Positions 47,301-60,700 of a stretch of DNA of 64,000 nt are shown piece by piece. A model generated the notes under the pieces. It ran no database searches, was not told the DNA's origin, and was given only the letters and a program-made list of their open reading frames with translations. Source of the DNA: Pyrenopolyporus hunteri (lineage: Eukaryota > Ascomycota > Sordariomycetes > Xylariales > Hypoxylaceae); NCBI GenBank assembly GCA_902806595.1, contig CADCXC010000005.1, positions 1,426,001-1,490,000 on the forward strand. Direction: 5' to 3'. Both the position numbers and the translations under genes were made by a program. Positions within the stretch are counted from its first letter, which is position 1, and each line of letters starts with the position of its first letter.

Positions 47301-48299
47301 GGCTGGTAAGCTTGGGGGTAGTATTGTAGAGGCGAGTAAACCGGTCTGTAACCAATGAAGGCGTGTATCGTTGTAGAGTTTTCTAACAAAGTTGCTGTTG
47401 ATTCTTTCCCCGTGCTCTCAAGCTTATTATTGTCTTTTCCTCGTTCTTTTTAAAAAGGAGGCTTGCCTGAAAAGACGAAGGAGAAAGAAGAATAAAGAAT
47501 AAAGAATAGTAAAACAATTAGGCTGAGTAGGTATACTTGGCCACAAGAAAACCGTAAGAATGAGAAACAACATTAGACGTTAGTAGACGTTAGGTAGTTT
47601 GAACATTACCTTATTCGGAAATTCGCTAAGTATTGCTTAAACTTAGGATGCGAAGGTTGCCGAGGCTCTGCGCCTTGTATCTCCTAAGTCCCGTACGTGG
47701 CGTCATCGCTCCCTTAGATTGAGTTTAGCGTCCAAACGGCAGTCCGGAAGCTAGGCCACCCTGCTAAGTTAGGCCTAGGTGAGTCAGAAATAGGCGGCTA
47801 AGCTTTCTGAAGTGCCCTGGAATTGAAGTCGTACATTGCGCCTAGAGCTCGAGAGTCGACTGACCAATCGGCACGCAGCAAAGCTCCACCAAATTTCCCC
47901 AAAAGGAAGGGCACGGACAATCGGCCAAGTCGGCCAAGCCCAAGCCTCGACTTATGCCCATGTTAGGCCATGCCATCATCCAATGTTCTTTCCATCCACT
48001 GAACTCCGGCTAACTCCCCAGATCCCTCCAGGGGGAAAGGTGAAAACTAAACTTTCTGTCCTTAAACAACAACAACATCCACAGTCAAGTTTCGTTCGTA
48101 ATCGTTCGCCGTCGGTACTTCAGGGTCTTCAACGACGCCTGGGTAGCTCAAATACGGCATTTTTTCACCTTGGAAGTCTTCAACAGACATGCCGCACCTG
48201 AGCCAGGTACATGTACTATTTACTTGTTTGCCGAATTGCTATCGCTTACACCCTACACCTGCATCTGCATCTCCCATTGCATCCGGTTAGCGTTGCGCC
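44350..48299. other. Long intergenic region, no gene seen
   Basis: Nearly 4 kb without a supported gene. Frames at 44945-45220, 45131-45415 (minus), 45711-45917, 45990-46211 and 47836-48201 show no family resemblance and no coherent splicing. The last few hundred bases should hold the amidotransferase promoter. Confidence 0.4.
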
Positions 48300-49177
48300 A
48301 TGTCCTCCGTGACAGGTCCCAGTTCTGAGCTTCAGCCGCTCCGTATCGCCATCCTGCTCAACTCCTATCGTTCCCGTATCCTCCCCGCTATCAGGGCCTC
48401 CTATGTGCGAACCATCGGTGCCGTCGCCCCAGAGGCCAGGCTCGCTTTCTACGAACCCGCCAACTTTGGCGAATTCCCCGACCCGGCCTACTTTGACCTC
48501 ATAGTCTTCGGCGGGTCCAACGTCGACCCGCGTAAATCGCATCAGTGGATCCTAGACGTGCATGCCTTTCTCCGCCGCATCGTGACCCAGTACCCTGAAA
48601 AGAAGATCTTGGGTATCTGCTGGGGCCACCAGACTATCTCACGTGTTTTTGGCGGCACCGTCGTCGACGCCGCGTACCCAGAAGTAAGTCCACCCCCACG
48701 CATACATACCTACCTACGTACCTTACATACCCCTTATTCGATATATTAGCTAACCACAGTTCCCAGATGGGCGTAGGCACCGTGAACCTAACGGAGGCGG
48801 GAAGGAAATTCTTCCCCGATGCGGCTACCCTGGGTTCCTTCAAGCTGCAGCAGCACCACCGGCGCGAGGTCGCCGTGGCCCCGCCCACCTTCGTGCAGCT
48901 AGCTCAGGCGAACCAGTGCCTGCTGAGCGAGAATAACATGATCTTGACGTTTCAAGGCCATCCGGAGAAGGACGCCGAAACGGCGCGTCTTCGTCTGCAC
49001 GACTCCATGCGCTGGTACGGATTCGACGCTTCTGTTGACGAGAAGGCCTTCATGAAGCTCCAGGAGATGATGAATATGGAGCATGACGGCCCCGCCGTCT
49101 GGAGGCGGATCCTAGAGTGGTTGAAGGAGCCGCCGGTCCTGGGGACCGGTGTTGTTGATCAACTAAGCAGGATGTAA
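48300..49177 (+). CDS. Class I glutamine amidotransferase domain protein
   Basis: Stand-alone class I glutamine amidotransferase (GMP-synthase-like fold), similar to fungal proteins such as yeast YLR126C; the physiological substrate is not established. Two exons, 48300-48683 and 48767-49177, give 264 aa; the 83-nt intron has GTAAGT, a CTAACC branch site and a CCCAG acceptor, phase 0. The catalytic triad is visible: Cys107 in the nucleophile elbow GICWGHQ, and His193 and Glu195 in FQGHPE. The oxyanion region FGGSNVDP (about 70-77) precedes it. Length is typical. An alternative acceptor (CACAG, 6 nt upstream) would keep the frame and add two residues, so the junction is slightly uncertain. Convergent with the F-box/WD40 gene. 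Confidence 0.9.
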
Positions 49178-51256
49178 CAGGTATCTTCTGCGTCGGTTAT
49201 AGGATTCATTCTTCAGCGGGGTCTTGACGGGCTTGCTTTCTTTGGCCTAACGCAAAGGCCAATCTTTTTTCAGCACGTATGTTTGACGGCGGTGGTGGAT
49301 TGGGTACGCCCGAACCAAAGACAACCAGTGTAATAATAAGCCGGACTTCTATATGGGATGGGAAACATGGGGGAGTTTGCTTTTTTTTTTTCATTGGTTT
49401 GGATCGGAAGGTAAAAGCTTTCCCAGCGTTTTCTGGATACATTTGGAGGGAGCATTCGATGGCGTACCTCGGAGTTAGCTGGTCTAGCAACAACAACATT
49501 TTGGTCAATCAACGCAAGTCTATCAATCTCGAAACTAACAATGGGTTTGCCAAACTCACGGTGTGTTGGTTTGTACCCAGAAGTGTTCATCGCGCCGTAT
49601 TTGTCCACCCACCACGTCATTCCCGATCAATCTAAGTCTCCAGATAAAATATAGACATTATAACCAGAAATATTATAATAGGTCCGTAAGCTTCTCCAGA
49701 ACTATCCAGCATAAATGCGCCCGTACTCAGTCAATGCAGTGCCAGGTACCGCACTTATAAAGATATTGGCTATAGATACGCCGACGATATAGGATTGCCT
49801 GCTTCAATATATACCTAGGTATACTATGAAATCTCACCACCAAGTACCCCTAGGTTCCAACAGACATATCTAACCCTACGAGCCTAACATAGTAGCATGT
49901 CGCCCTAAGATCATTACTTTGGGGTTTTCAGACCTGAGACGTCTAAGGGCCTCGTATGTCAGATTGGGAAACCAAGCCTTCAATATAGACGAATGATAGA
50001 AAACCTAAATAAATCTAGGCAAAACGCACGCCGCGTTAGAATGCCAATTGAGAAGAATCGAATAGTAGTAGTCGGAAACTTATAGATTGACAATGAGGAC
50101 TCGAGACAGCAGCCCCAGACAGAACTTACGAATTTTCCCTTTCAGCCCTCCGTTCTAATCCAATGAATTTTTTTAAGACTATTTACTCCCTACACGAATA
50201 CCTTATGTACTTACCTAGGTACTTATATAAATACATCCAAAGCAAAGATAAAATATTCTTCCTCTTGCCAACTACGAGCAACACCGCCTGTTACCGCGGG
50301 CAAGTCAATGGCGTAGATTTTTTGCGGGACCGGATACCATGACCGGACAATCACATTTTCGAGCTGTCGTTGTTGTCGGGCCAAACGCGGAGGAATAGAG
50401 AAGACGGACGATGGGGTAAGCCATCCGACGAAGAATCAGAGTCGGAGTCGGGAGCCGTGGCTTCTATTAGGTGCCTAGCGACTACGTAGATCCGACATAA
50501 GCCGTGTTCCCCCTTCGTCTCTGGCCTATGTTACTGCTATTAGGACATCACTACAACGCCCGTTACGAACCGTCGCTTTCCAATATTAAGGACGCTCTTT
50601 AAGTCCCAGTACACACTTGCTCCTAAGAAGCAACCGCGAGGTCCGGCAGGTTCCCCCACCACGCAAGTCACAAGCCAGGTATCTGCTTGACTGAATTCCT
50701 ATTTTTCATTATGTACTGCGGCGAACAGTGATGCAATATATACAGGGCACGAGGTGTGCGAGGAATTAGTACCTGGTGCAATAGGAGACAAAGGAAAGAC
50801 AAGAACTTGGCCGGTTCCGCTGCGGAATATATTAAGTAGCAAGTCCGAACTCCTGGTCTAAATTTGCCCTTTCTCTCTTTCTTTTCCATACCCCTATTCT
50901 AGAGGATCTAGTTTGGTTCGACTGATACGCATTTGAAGAAAAGAAATTGATAAGCCTCCTATCCCGTGAGGGTCTTTAGACGCCGGGCTATGCTTCGCGA
51001 TGCAGAAAATGAAATATGTAGGAATAGACTCCTCGCCTTCTCCGTTTGTTCCGCGCCCTTGGAAATCGAACCTTTGCAAACTCCATCGATATAACGGAAA
51101 AGTGTCGTAACAAGAAAATTCGTGAGCAACAGCTTCACTGTCGATTAGGCTGTCGAGATTGTATGAGGGACCTCCGGAGACTGGTGTTTCGCAAGTTAAT
51201 CGTTATTACATATTACGTCCACCGGGCCGCGGGTCAGTCTCCGTTGGCCGTTTATC
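49178..51256. other. Intergenic region between convergent genes
   Basis: Contains the 3' flanks of the amidotransferase and F-box/WD40 genes. TACCTAGGTA tracts occur at about 49810-49824 and 50210-50225. No gene supported. Confidence 0.45.
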
Positions 51257-53344
51257 TCATATGAAACCCGCGTCGCAAATATCGCACGCGACATCGTGAT
51301 TGCGCGTACTTTCGAGCGCCTCGATGTTTGGCACATCGGCACCGAAGTCCATGATGAGGATCTTCGCATCCTGCCCGGTACTGACAATACGTCTATAATC
51401 ACACTTCGCGCTGAGCACCCAACTAGCATGCCAGCCAGGGAAGTCGAGTAGCTGTGCGCCGGTTTCCATTTCGAAAACCTTTATGTCAGTATCGTAACTG
51501 CCGCTAATGAGGCGTCCGCTAATGCTGTCGATGTGTAGGCTGCGTACGAGGCTCTCGTGAGCCTGTATCTCTCGTAGGCATTCGCCGGTGTTGGCGTCCC
51601 AGATGCGTATGACCTTGTCACTCCCAGCGGAGGCGACAAAGCGGCCATCCTCGGAGAACTGGCTGCACGCGAGACCCTTAGTGTGACCGGCAAGTTCGCG
51701 GATCACCTTGCCACTATCGATGTTCCAAAGCTTCACGGTGAAATCTCCGGAGCAAGATACCAAGGTGTTCCCACGAAGCTGTACCGCGTTAACAGGTCCG
51801 GTATGACCGATCAGTTGCTTAATTAAAGCGCCTGTCGCTCGGTCCCACACGCAGATACTGCAATCCTTAGAGCATGTCACGATGTACTTATCGTCGAACG
51901 CCAGATCGAGAACGGCTGCGGTATGAAACTTGAGGCGTCGAACGGGTCGGTAGCCCGAGCGCACGTTGTAAATGATACAACTAGAATCCGAAGAACCGGT
52001 TACCAGGATTTCGTCGTCGTATTGGAGGCACAGGATAGAGGCGCTATGATGGATTGGGAACGAGACGGTCACAGGCACCGACGGAGCTATGCGTTGATCA
52101 TTAGGGAAAAACGCGTAGTGTGTGGGATGGCCGCTCGGGTCAAACAGGACCGAATTGTCATTAACAACTCCAGGAGGTCCAATGACCAGACGACACTGCA
52201 AGGTGTGCATATCCCACACTCGAATCGTCTTGTCTCGAGAACCGGTGATGATCTTGTTCCTACTCAATACGTTAGTTAAAGGCGATCGGATGGGTTGGAA
52301 TTTTTTTTATTTTTAAAAAAAGGGACCATACTCGTCAAACTGTTGGCAATAAACGCTGTCCATGTGCCCGTTCAAGAAGACCGCACGCGCCTGTTTTCCT
52401 ATCTTCCAGCGCTTGTCGAGTTCCTCTCTCGCTCTATAGATCTTCTGCCAATCATTCTCCGGGCGAATCGAAGGCACGCCAGAACCGATTCCAGGTTGGA
52501 CGGGGATGCTGGTAGCATAGGTATTCGTCTTTTCCCTGAGGAAGGATCGTCGCCAGATGTGTTGATCCTGCACCATGCCGTACCAAAGCTTAGATACACG
52601 GCTTGCGTTCGCCAATTGAGCAGCGTCTAACTGTGCCAGGATATGTATCGCGAGTTCAGCTGGTAGCTGGGCTATGAAGTCCCTTCTGATTATAGGCGCA
52701 CTCTCCTCCATGGGTACGTTGACTTGAGACACGGACGCGGTGAAGGTGATTCCAATACCGCTTTCGCGATCGTTTTGGGATTCGGCAAGAGAAACCAATT
52801 CCTGATGATACCGAGCGTAGTTAAGAGATTCGTTCTGCAAAGCAGCCGCAGCTTTGGCGGCAGCGCCCGTGTGCCAGGGGATAATCGGAGGCTCGAGACC
52901 GTTGCCGGGGACGGGGAGGTTCGGAAACTCGGGCTGCATGGGCGAGTATATGGTCTCTAGGTGACCAGGACCGCCATACGATGTTCGCGAGTGTCGGAAA
53001 CTGGTAGCCTGCCTCAATTTGTGCCAGGTCGAGTGAGAGGTGGTAGGGCGCGTTTCGTGGCTCTCTGCCGCAGACTCGGAGACTCTGCGCTCTCGGCGAA
53101 CAATGCCCTTCAGAGAGAGCGATGCACGCCTGATCTTACCCTTTATAATGTCACCGGAAATGCTTCCATTGCGACTTCTGCGGAACGGGTTCGCTGTTGC
53201 TGGCCTGGCAGAGTCTGACTGGTCGCCCGGTTCCATACCGGTGTCATGGGAGTACGAGCTTGCGCTTGACGACGCCGAGTTTCCGTGGAACATGGCTGGG
53301 AAAGGCCCCGTCGGAGGGGAGCCTTTGGCGGGAGAAGCAACCAT
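51257..53344 (-). CDS. F-box and WD40-repeat protein (SCF substrate receptor)
   Basis: Likely substrate-recognition subunit of an SCF ubiquitin ligase. Two exons, 53344-52332 and 52259-51257, give 671 aa; the intron uses a GTATGG donor, a CTAAC branch site and a GAGTAG acceptor, joining CQQFDE to NKIITGSRDKTIRVWD, a typical first WD repeat. The N-terminal 210 residues are Ser/Arg-rich and disordered. The F-box is at about 222-268 (RDFIAQLPAELAIHILAQLD, then SRVSKLWYGMVQDQHIWR). About seven WD40 repeats follow from about 318, with GH...WD or IWD endings such as VTCSKDCSICVWD, SCSGDFTVKLWN and ASAGSDKVIRIWD. The architecture is like Met30, SCON-2 and Cdc4, but I cannot assign orthology. The leader upstream of the ATG is pyrimidine-rich on the minus strand. 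Confidence 0.92.
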
Positions 53345-54700
53345 GACGAAAAACTACAGAGATTTTCGACGTTCGGGTCGGGAAGGACTTGGGAAGGCCA
53401 GTCGCAGTATGAACAGCAAGCGTAGAGAGAGCGGCTATATCACTGAAAGGAATGGCCAAAGGGACGGCAAGAAAATAAATGCAAATACGAAGGAAAGAAA
53501 TATAGTCTCGGCGTGAAATGCGAAGTAAGAGACTGCAAGTGAGAAAGAATGGACGATGTGAAAATGTAAAAAGTAAACAATGCGCCGGCAAAGGCGAAAG
53601 AATGTAAGCCGTATAATAAAGTGCAAATATTGTTGTTAAGAGTGATAGTGATAATGGAGAAGTGGTAATGCTGAGTTAGCAAGTTATAACGTTAAGTGAA
53701 TGTTTTCCGTGGCTGGTCAGCGTAAAAAACAGTCCCGGGACGCCAGCCAAACCCGCTTTATTTTATTAACCGTTACGCCATGGGTGCCATGTACCTGGTA
53801 TTATGTAGCGCCGCATGCGCCTAAGGTAGGTACACACACATAGTGCTAAAGTAGCTAGAATTAGGTACCTTCCCACAGTATTTTCTTTCACCCTATCCTT
53901 TGTCGAATCTTCTTCTCCTTTATTCGCCTCTCCTGAGTCAGGCGCAACCCGTAAACGTATGCTACTACACACAGAGAGTGACGCAAAGGGAAAGAACAGC
54001 CAGAATCCACGCACGTTGAACGAACGCCCGACGATTCTAGTCTGTACATGATGTACTGTACAATTTCGGAAGTATTGTACCTAGGTCAGAAGCAGCAAAT
54101 GGAGCGAAGCCCACATTATTGGACCATCTCACAGAAGAGCGGTGGAGTAGATAGGAGAAGATTGACCAGAATCGTACCTGACTATTACCTAAGGTACGGT
54201 GTTTCTTAACGGTTTTTTTTAAAACAATTAATTCCCTTTTCTAATCTTCGGTTCTTCTCTTCCTCTTCTCTCCTTCTCTCCTTTACGGCTTCGCTTAACT
54301 ATTTTAAGATGTGATCGACTCGCATCAGCATGTCTGGAAGCGGCGCAAGTGTGTATGCACCCAGCAGAGCAAGGCAGTACCTAGACGGAGCTAGGCCGTT
54401 AAACTAGTACATGTAGGAGAAAGATCAGATGTGAAAAAAAAAAAAAAAAAAAAAAAGAGCTGAAGACAGGGAAAAGAAGAAAAATGGATAGGCCGATGTA
54501 GCGATAGCTGAAGTGAAAGTCGGGGATCCCCGTTCATGCATAAGCGCGGTACAAGCCTATGGTATGTCCGTACCTATGTGTATGTCACAGTATTTCGTCT
54601 CTACCCTATTTGACTTGCAGTATGAAAACCACCTTTAACGAAGCCTTAATGCGGCTTTTTAATAAAATACTACCTACGTACTGATAGTACTTTCTTACGC
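53345..54700. other. Promoter flank of F-box gene and border of AT isochore
   Basis: The first 300 bases are the leader of the F-box/WD40 gene. A 23-nt poly-A tract lies at 54434-54456. Sequence composition is still normal up to about 54650, then changes within about 100 bases. Confidence 0.5.
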
Positions 54701-57700
54701 TTAAATAAAGGATCATTAGAAATATAAATAATATAAATACCGTAGTAAAACTTTATAAATATATAAAATCGTTTTAAAAATATAATACGAAGTTATTTAT
54801 AAAAAACATTTATTTAATTTTAATTATTTTTATATATAAGAACGTTTTTAAAAATAAAATTATTTTAAAATTAATATATTTTAAATTTTAAGATTATTTT
54901 AAATTTTAAGATTATTTTAAATTTTAAGATTATTTTAAATTTTGAAATTATTTTATATATTAAATTATTTTAAATTTTAAAACGTTTTTAAAAAAAATAA
55001 TAGTTTTAAATTAAAAAATTACGTTTTTTTAATAATTATTTATTTTATAAATAATTTTATATTTTAAATTATTTTTATATTTTAAACGATTTTAATTAAT
55101 ATAATTATTATATAAAATAATTATTTTATATCGTAAAATATTATTTTATTATAATTATTTATATATTAAATAATATTTACGATTTAAATTATTATTAATT
55201 TTTATTTACGTTATTTATTATATATTATTTTATTATTTATTATATATTATTTTATTAAATAAATTTTATAATATTTAATTATATAAATTATAACGTTAAT
55301 ATTAAATTTAATTTTAAAATTATTAAAAATTTTATAATAATAATTAAATTAACGTTATATAATAATATAATATATATTAAAATTAAAATTTATAAAATTT
55401 ATTTAATAAAATATAATACGTTAATTAAATAAAATTAAATTATAATTAAATTACGTATAATATATAAATTAAAAAAAGTTAAATTATAATTAAATTATAT
55501 TATTAAAGTATAATATATTATATAAATTTTTTTTAAAAATTATATAAATATTTTAATATTATAAATTTATTAATATAAATATATTAATATTATAAAAATT
55601 TATTATTAATAAAAAAAATCGTTATTAAAAATATTAATTAATTTACGTATAATTTATAAAATTAAAATAATTATTTATAATTTCAATAATTTTAAATATT
55701 ATCGAAAATAATATTTTACGTATATATTAATTTAATTATTTTTATATAAATAATAAAAATTTATTATATTTATATTTATTTATATTTAAAATTTTTTTAT
55801 TTATTTTTTATAATATAAAATATTATTAATTATTTAAATCGTCGAATTTTTTTTTAAAAAAAATTAATAAATTATTTATTTATTTTACGTATTTTATTTA
55901 TAATTATTTAATATTTTAATTTACGTTAATAATTTTAATATTATTAATATTTATTAAATATAATTTAATTAATTCGATTATTATAATTTTAATTATAATT
56001 AATTAATTATTATTTTTATATAATATTTTTAATTTAAATAAATTATTTCGAACGTTTATATATCGTAACGATATTATTAAAATAAAAATATATTATTTAT
56101 CGAATATATTAAATATAAATATATAATTAAAACGTTTAAAATTATTAAAATTATTATATTAAATATAATTATTTATATTAAAAATAAAACGTATTTTAAT
56201 ATTATTATATTTTTTATATAAATTATTAATTTTATTTTATATATATTATAATAAAAATAAAAATAATAATACTTAAATAAAAAATTAAATTAAAAGGTAA
56301 TAAATTTATTATTAAATTTAAATTTACGAATTTATTTAATTATAACGATATTATTATATATTAAAAAATAATATATAAAAAAATTATAATTTTAATAATA
56401 TATTATATAAAATTTAACGATAAATAATTAAAATATTTATAAAATTTATATAAATAAAAAATTATTATTTTATATCGAATAAATTTATCGTAAAATTTTT
56501 TTTATTAAAATATAATTAATAACGGCGGCGTTAATATATATAAAGTTTTTAAACGTCGTAATTTTTAATTTTATATTTTTATTATTAATATCGATTTTAT
56601 CCGTTAATTTATTATAATTAAAATAGGAAAAAATTTATTTTAATAAAATAAAATATTTTTTATAAAATTATATAAATTCGACGGTTAATTTAAAATTTTC
56701 GTTAATATATACGTTTCGAAGTAAAAAGTAAATAAATAATTAAAAATTTTATTTTCGAAATAAAATTAATTCGATATTAAAATTATTAATTTCGCGGACG
56801 CGTCGTTTATAATATTTATATTAAATTAATAATTTTAATAAATATATATATATAAATAAAAAAAAAAAAAAAGTTTTTACGAATAGTAAATTACGTAATT
56901 TAAAAAGCGCGATACGTTATATAATAATAAATAATAAATAACGAATATAATTATTATTATTTATTAATAAAAATTTTTTTAATTAAAATATTATAATTAA
57001 TTATTTAATTATATTTTTTTATAAAATTTATATAATAAAATATTATATAAATATTTAATCGTAACGTATTATTAAAATATTATAATAAACGACTTTTAAT
57101 TTTTTTTATATTTTTATTATTATTATTAAAAAGGTTTAAATTAACGGGGTTTTCGATATCGATAATATAAATCGACGTAATCGATTTCGTACGGAAATTT
57201 ATTAAAAACTTAAAAATATATATATATAATTTAATAAATAAATTTTTAATTATTTTAATAATTTATTTTATATTAATACGTTTAATTTTTAATGTTTTAA
57301 ATTTTATTAAAAAAATGTTATTTTTAATTAACGTAGTATAAATATAAATAATAATAAAAATCGAATTATTATTTCGACGTATTTTTTTATAAAAATTAAT
57401 TTTAAAATAATAAAATCGAAATTAATTTTAAAATAAAATTAAAATAATAAGTAATTAAATATTATAAACGAATATATTATAATTAATTAAATAATGTTTC
57501 GACGATTATAATTATTATATAAAAAAAGGAAATAATTAATATCGTATAAAAAGTGTATAATTAATTATTATTATAAAAATTAAAATGTTATTACGAAAAA
57601 AAAAATGTATTAAATTATTTATATTAATGTATTTTAAATGTATAAAATCGAAAAAACGTAATAATATTAAATTAAACGTTAAAAATATTTTTTTAAATGA

Positions 57701-60700
57701 TAATATAAAATTAAATATATTTTATTAAATGTTATATATATTTTTAATGGTTTTATTTTTATATATATTAATTATAATATTTTATATACGTTTAATTTAA
57801 TAATAGAATCGATTATATTCGACGATATTAAAATTCGACGTAATAATTAATTAAAAAATGCTTTTATATAATATAATATAATAATAATAATAATATTTAA
57901 AAGTATAAAAACTTTTAAATTTATAATTTTTAATTTATTAAAATATATTTTTAATATAAAATAAAATAAATATATACATTATAATATTTTTACTTTTAAT
58001 AAAAAAATTTATTTCGATATTAAATTTAATAAACGTTTTAAATATTTTTAAAATATTATTAAAATCGAAATTATAAAAATTAAATATTAATAAGTATATA
58101 TTATTAAATTTAAATCGGTTTTTTTTAAATATTTTAATTAACGTAATATAATTTTTTATTAATAATTGATATAAATTCGAAAAAATATCGAATCCATTTA
58201 TAAAATTTATATAAAAAAATATAATAAAAAGTTTAAAATCGAAAAATATTTAATTTTATTTATATTTAAATTTATATCGATTATAAACGTTAAACTTAAA
58301 TTTATTATATATAAAATACGTATAATAAAAAAAGATTATTATTTTAATATTATAAATCGTAAAATCGATATAAATTTTTTAAATAAATTTTATTATATAA
58401 TAAATATATTAATATTTATATATAAATGAAATTTATATCGATGTAAATAAATTAAATTTTAATTAATTAATATTTTATTTCGTTTATTTTTTTACGCGTA
58501 ATTATAATAAAAAAGATTTTAAATTTTCGATTATTTCGTTAAATTTATAATTTAAATATATATTTATTAAAAAGTATATATTAATTTTTAGGATATAAAT
58601 TATATTAAAAATTAAAATTAATTTATTATTTATATATAATAAATCGAAAACGATATTATTTAATCGTTAATTTTTAAATTTAAAACGAAAATATTTTTAA
58701 ATTTATAATATTTTAATTATTTTATTATTATTAATATAAAAATTTTTATAAAAATTTTAATTAAAATTATATACGCGTTTTATATAAAGATTTTTAATTT
58801 TATCGATGTTATTTTTAATACGATAACATTTATATAAAAAATCGATATATCGATAATATATTTAATTATTTAAAAAAATAATAATTTTAAAATTAAAATA
58901 TAAATATTAATTATTTAATATACGTATAAAATCGAATTAATAATGTATATAATATAATTTAATAAAGTTATTAATAAATATAATAAAATCGAAATATATA
59001 TTATTATTAATATTAAAAAATAAAATCGTTCGAAAAAACGTAAATAAGTTAAATAATATAAGTTTTATTATAATTATAAATGTTTTATTTATTAATATTT
59101 TATTTATTAATACGATTTTTTATTTTTTACGATTCGATTTTTTATTTTTTTTTAAAGTTTTATATTTTCGATTATTTTAAATTTACGAATTTATTTTTTA
59201 ATTAATATTTTTTTAACGTTAAATGAAATTATAATTTAACGTATAAATAATAAAAATAAACGTTTATAAAATCGAAAAAATAAAGTTAATAATTATTTTA
59301 AAAAGTTTAAAATTTTATTAATTTCGTAATTATTATCGTTATAAAATAAATATAAAATTTCGCGTAAAGATATTTATTTTTTACGGTTTATATTAATAAA
59401 ATTAATAAAAACGGTTAATATTTTTTCGAAAATTAATATTATTATTTTTTTATTTTAATAGTTTTTTAATAAATATAAAATATTTATTATATTATTAAAG
59501 TCGAAAATCGACGTTTATAAATTAATTAAAGCGTAAATCGAATTCGAAGTTAAAAATAAATTTATAATTTTTAAATTCGATATTATATTATAAATTTTTT
59601 CTTTTTTATTAAACGATATAAACGGTAGTAACGTTTTTTTATTAACGATTTTTTTATATAATAAAACGAAATTTATATTAAAAAAATTTAACGTAAATTA
59701 TATCGTACGTTTTAAATTATTTTTCGATTTATTATAACGTATTATATTTAAATTAAATATTATTATTATAAAACGTTTAAAATATATTATTTTATTAAAA
59801 ATATATAAAAATATATATATTAAATTTAACGAATATATACTTTTATTATTATTTAAATCGACGTTTTTTTTATTTTTTTTTTTGTATATTTTTTTATTTT
59901 AATATTAATTTTCGATATTTTCGATAATTTAATCGTTTAATAAATTAAACGTTATTTTATTTTTAATATCGTATATAAAATTAAAATTATTATAATATTA
60001 ATTATCGACGTTTAATATTATATTTAAAATAATTATTTACGAATTAATACTATTATTAAAAGTTTATTACGTTTAAATTTTTAAATATAAATTTCGAATT
60101 ATTTACATTAATAAAAAAATAAAATAAATAATTTATTTTTTTTTATTACGATATTTCGATAATTAATAAAAGTTTATTCGATAATATAATTAAATATATA
60201 AATAAATAATTTATTTGTTAAAAAAAATAATATAATTAAAACGATAAAAATAATAAAAATTAATTTATATATATAAAAGTTTTTTTTATATATATATATT
60301 TTATTTTTTTAATAAATTTATTAAATTATATATAATTATAATATTAATATTTAAAAAATTTTAAAATTTTATTTTAATAATAATTAAATTAATAAAAAAT
60401 AATAAAATAATTTATTATTTACGTTAATTTTTTTTATAAAAATAATTTAAAAGTTTAAAAATATTAAATATTTTTTACGTAACATTAAATAATTTAATAT
60501 TTTTTTTTTAAATTTATTTATTAAAATAAACGTAAAAATAATTTTAAAAATATAATAAAATATATACGATTAAATGTTAATAAAATTTAATAATATTAAT
60601 ATTTAATATAAATAATAAAATATTAAAATTCCTTTTAAAAAAACGTTCGTAAAGTAAAAATTATTATTTATAACCGCTTCGAATAGATTAATAAATAACA

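Noticed and set aside
54883..54954. 18-bp direct repeats as a CRISPR array
   Set aside because: The copies are directly adjacent without spacers and lie in eukaryotic AT-rich DNA.
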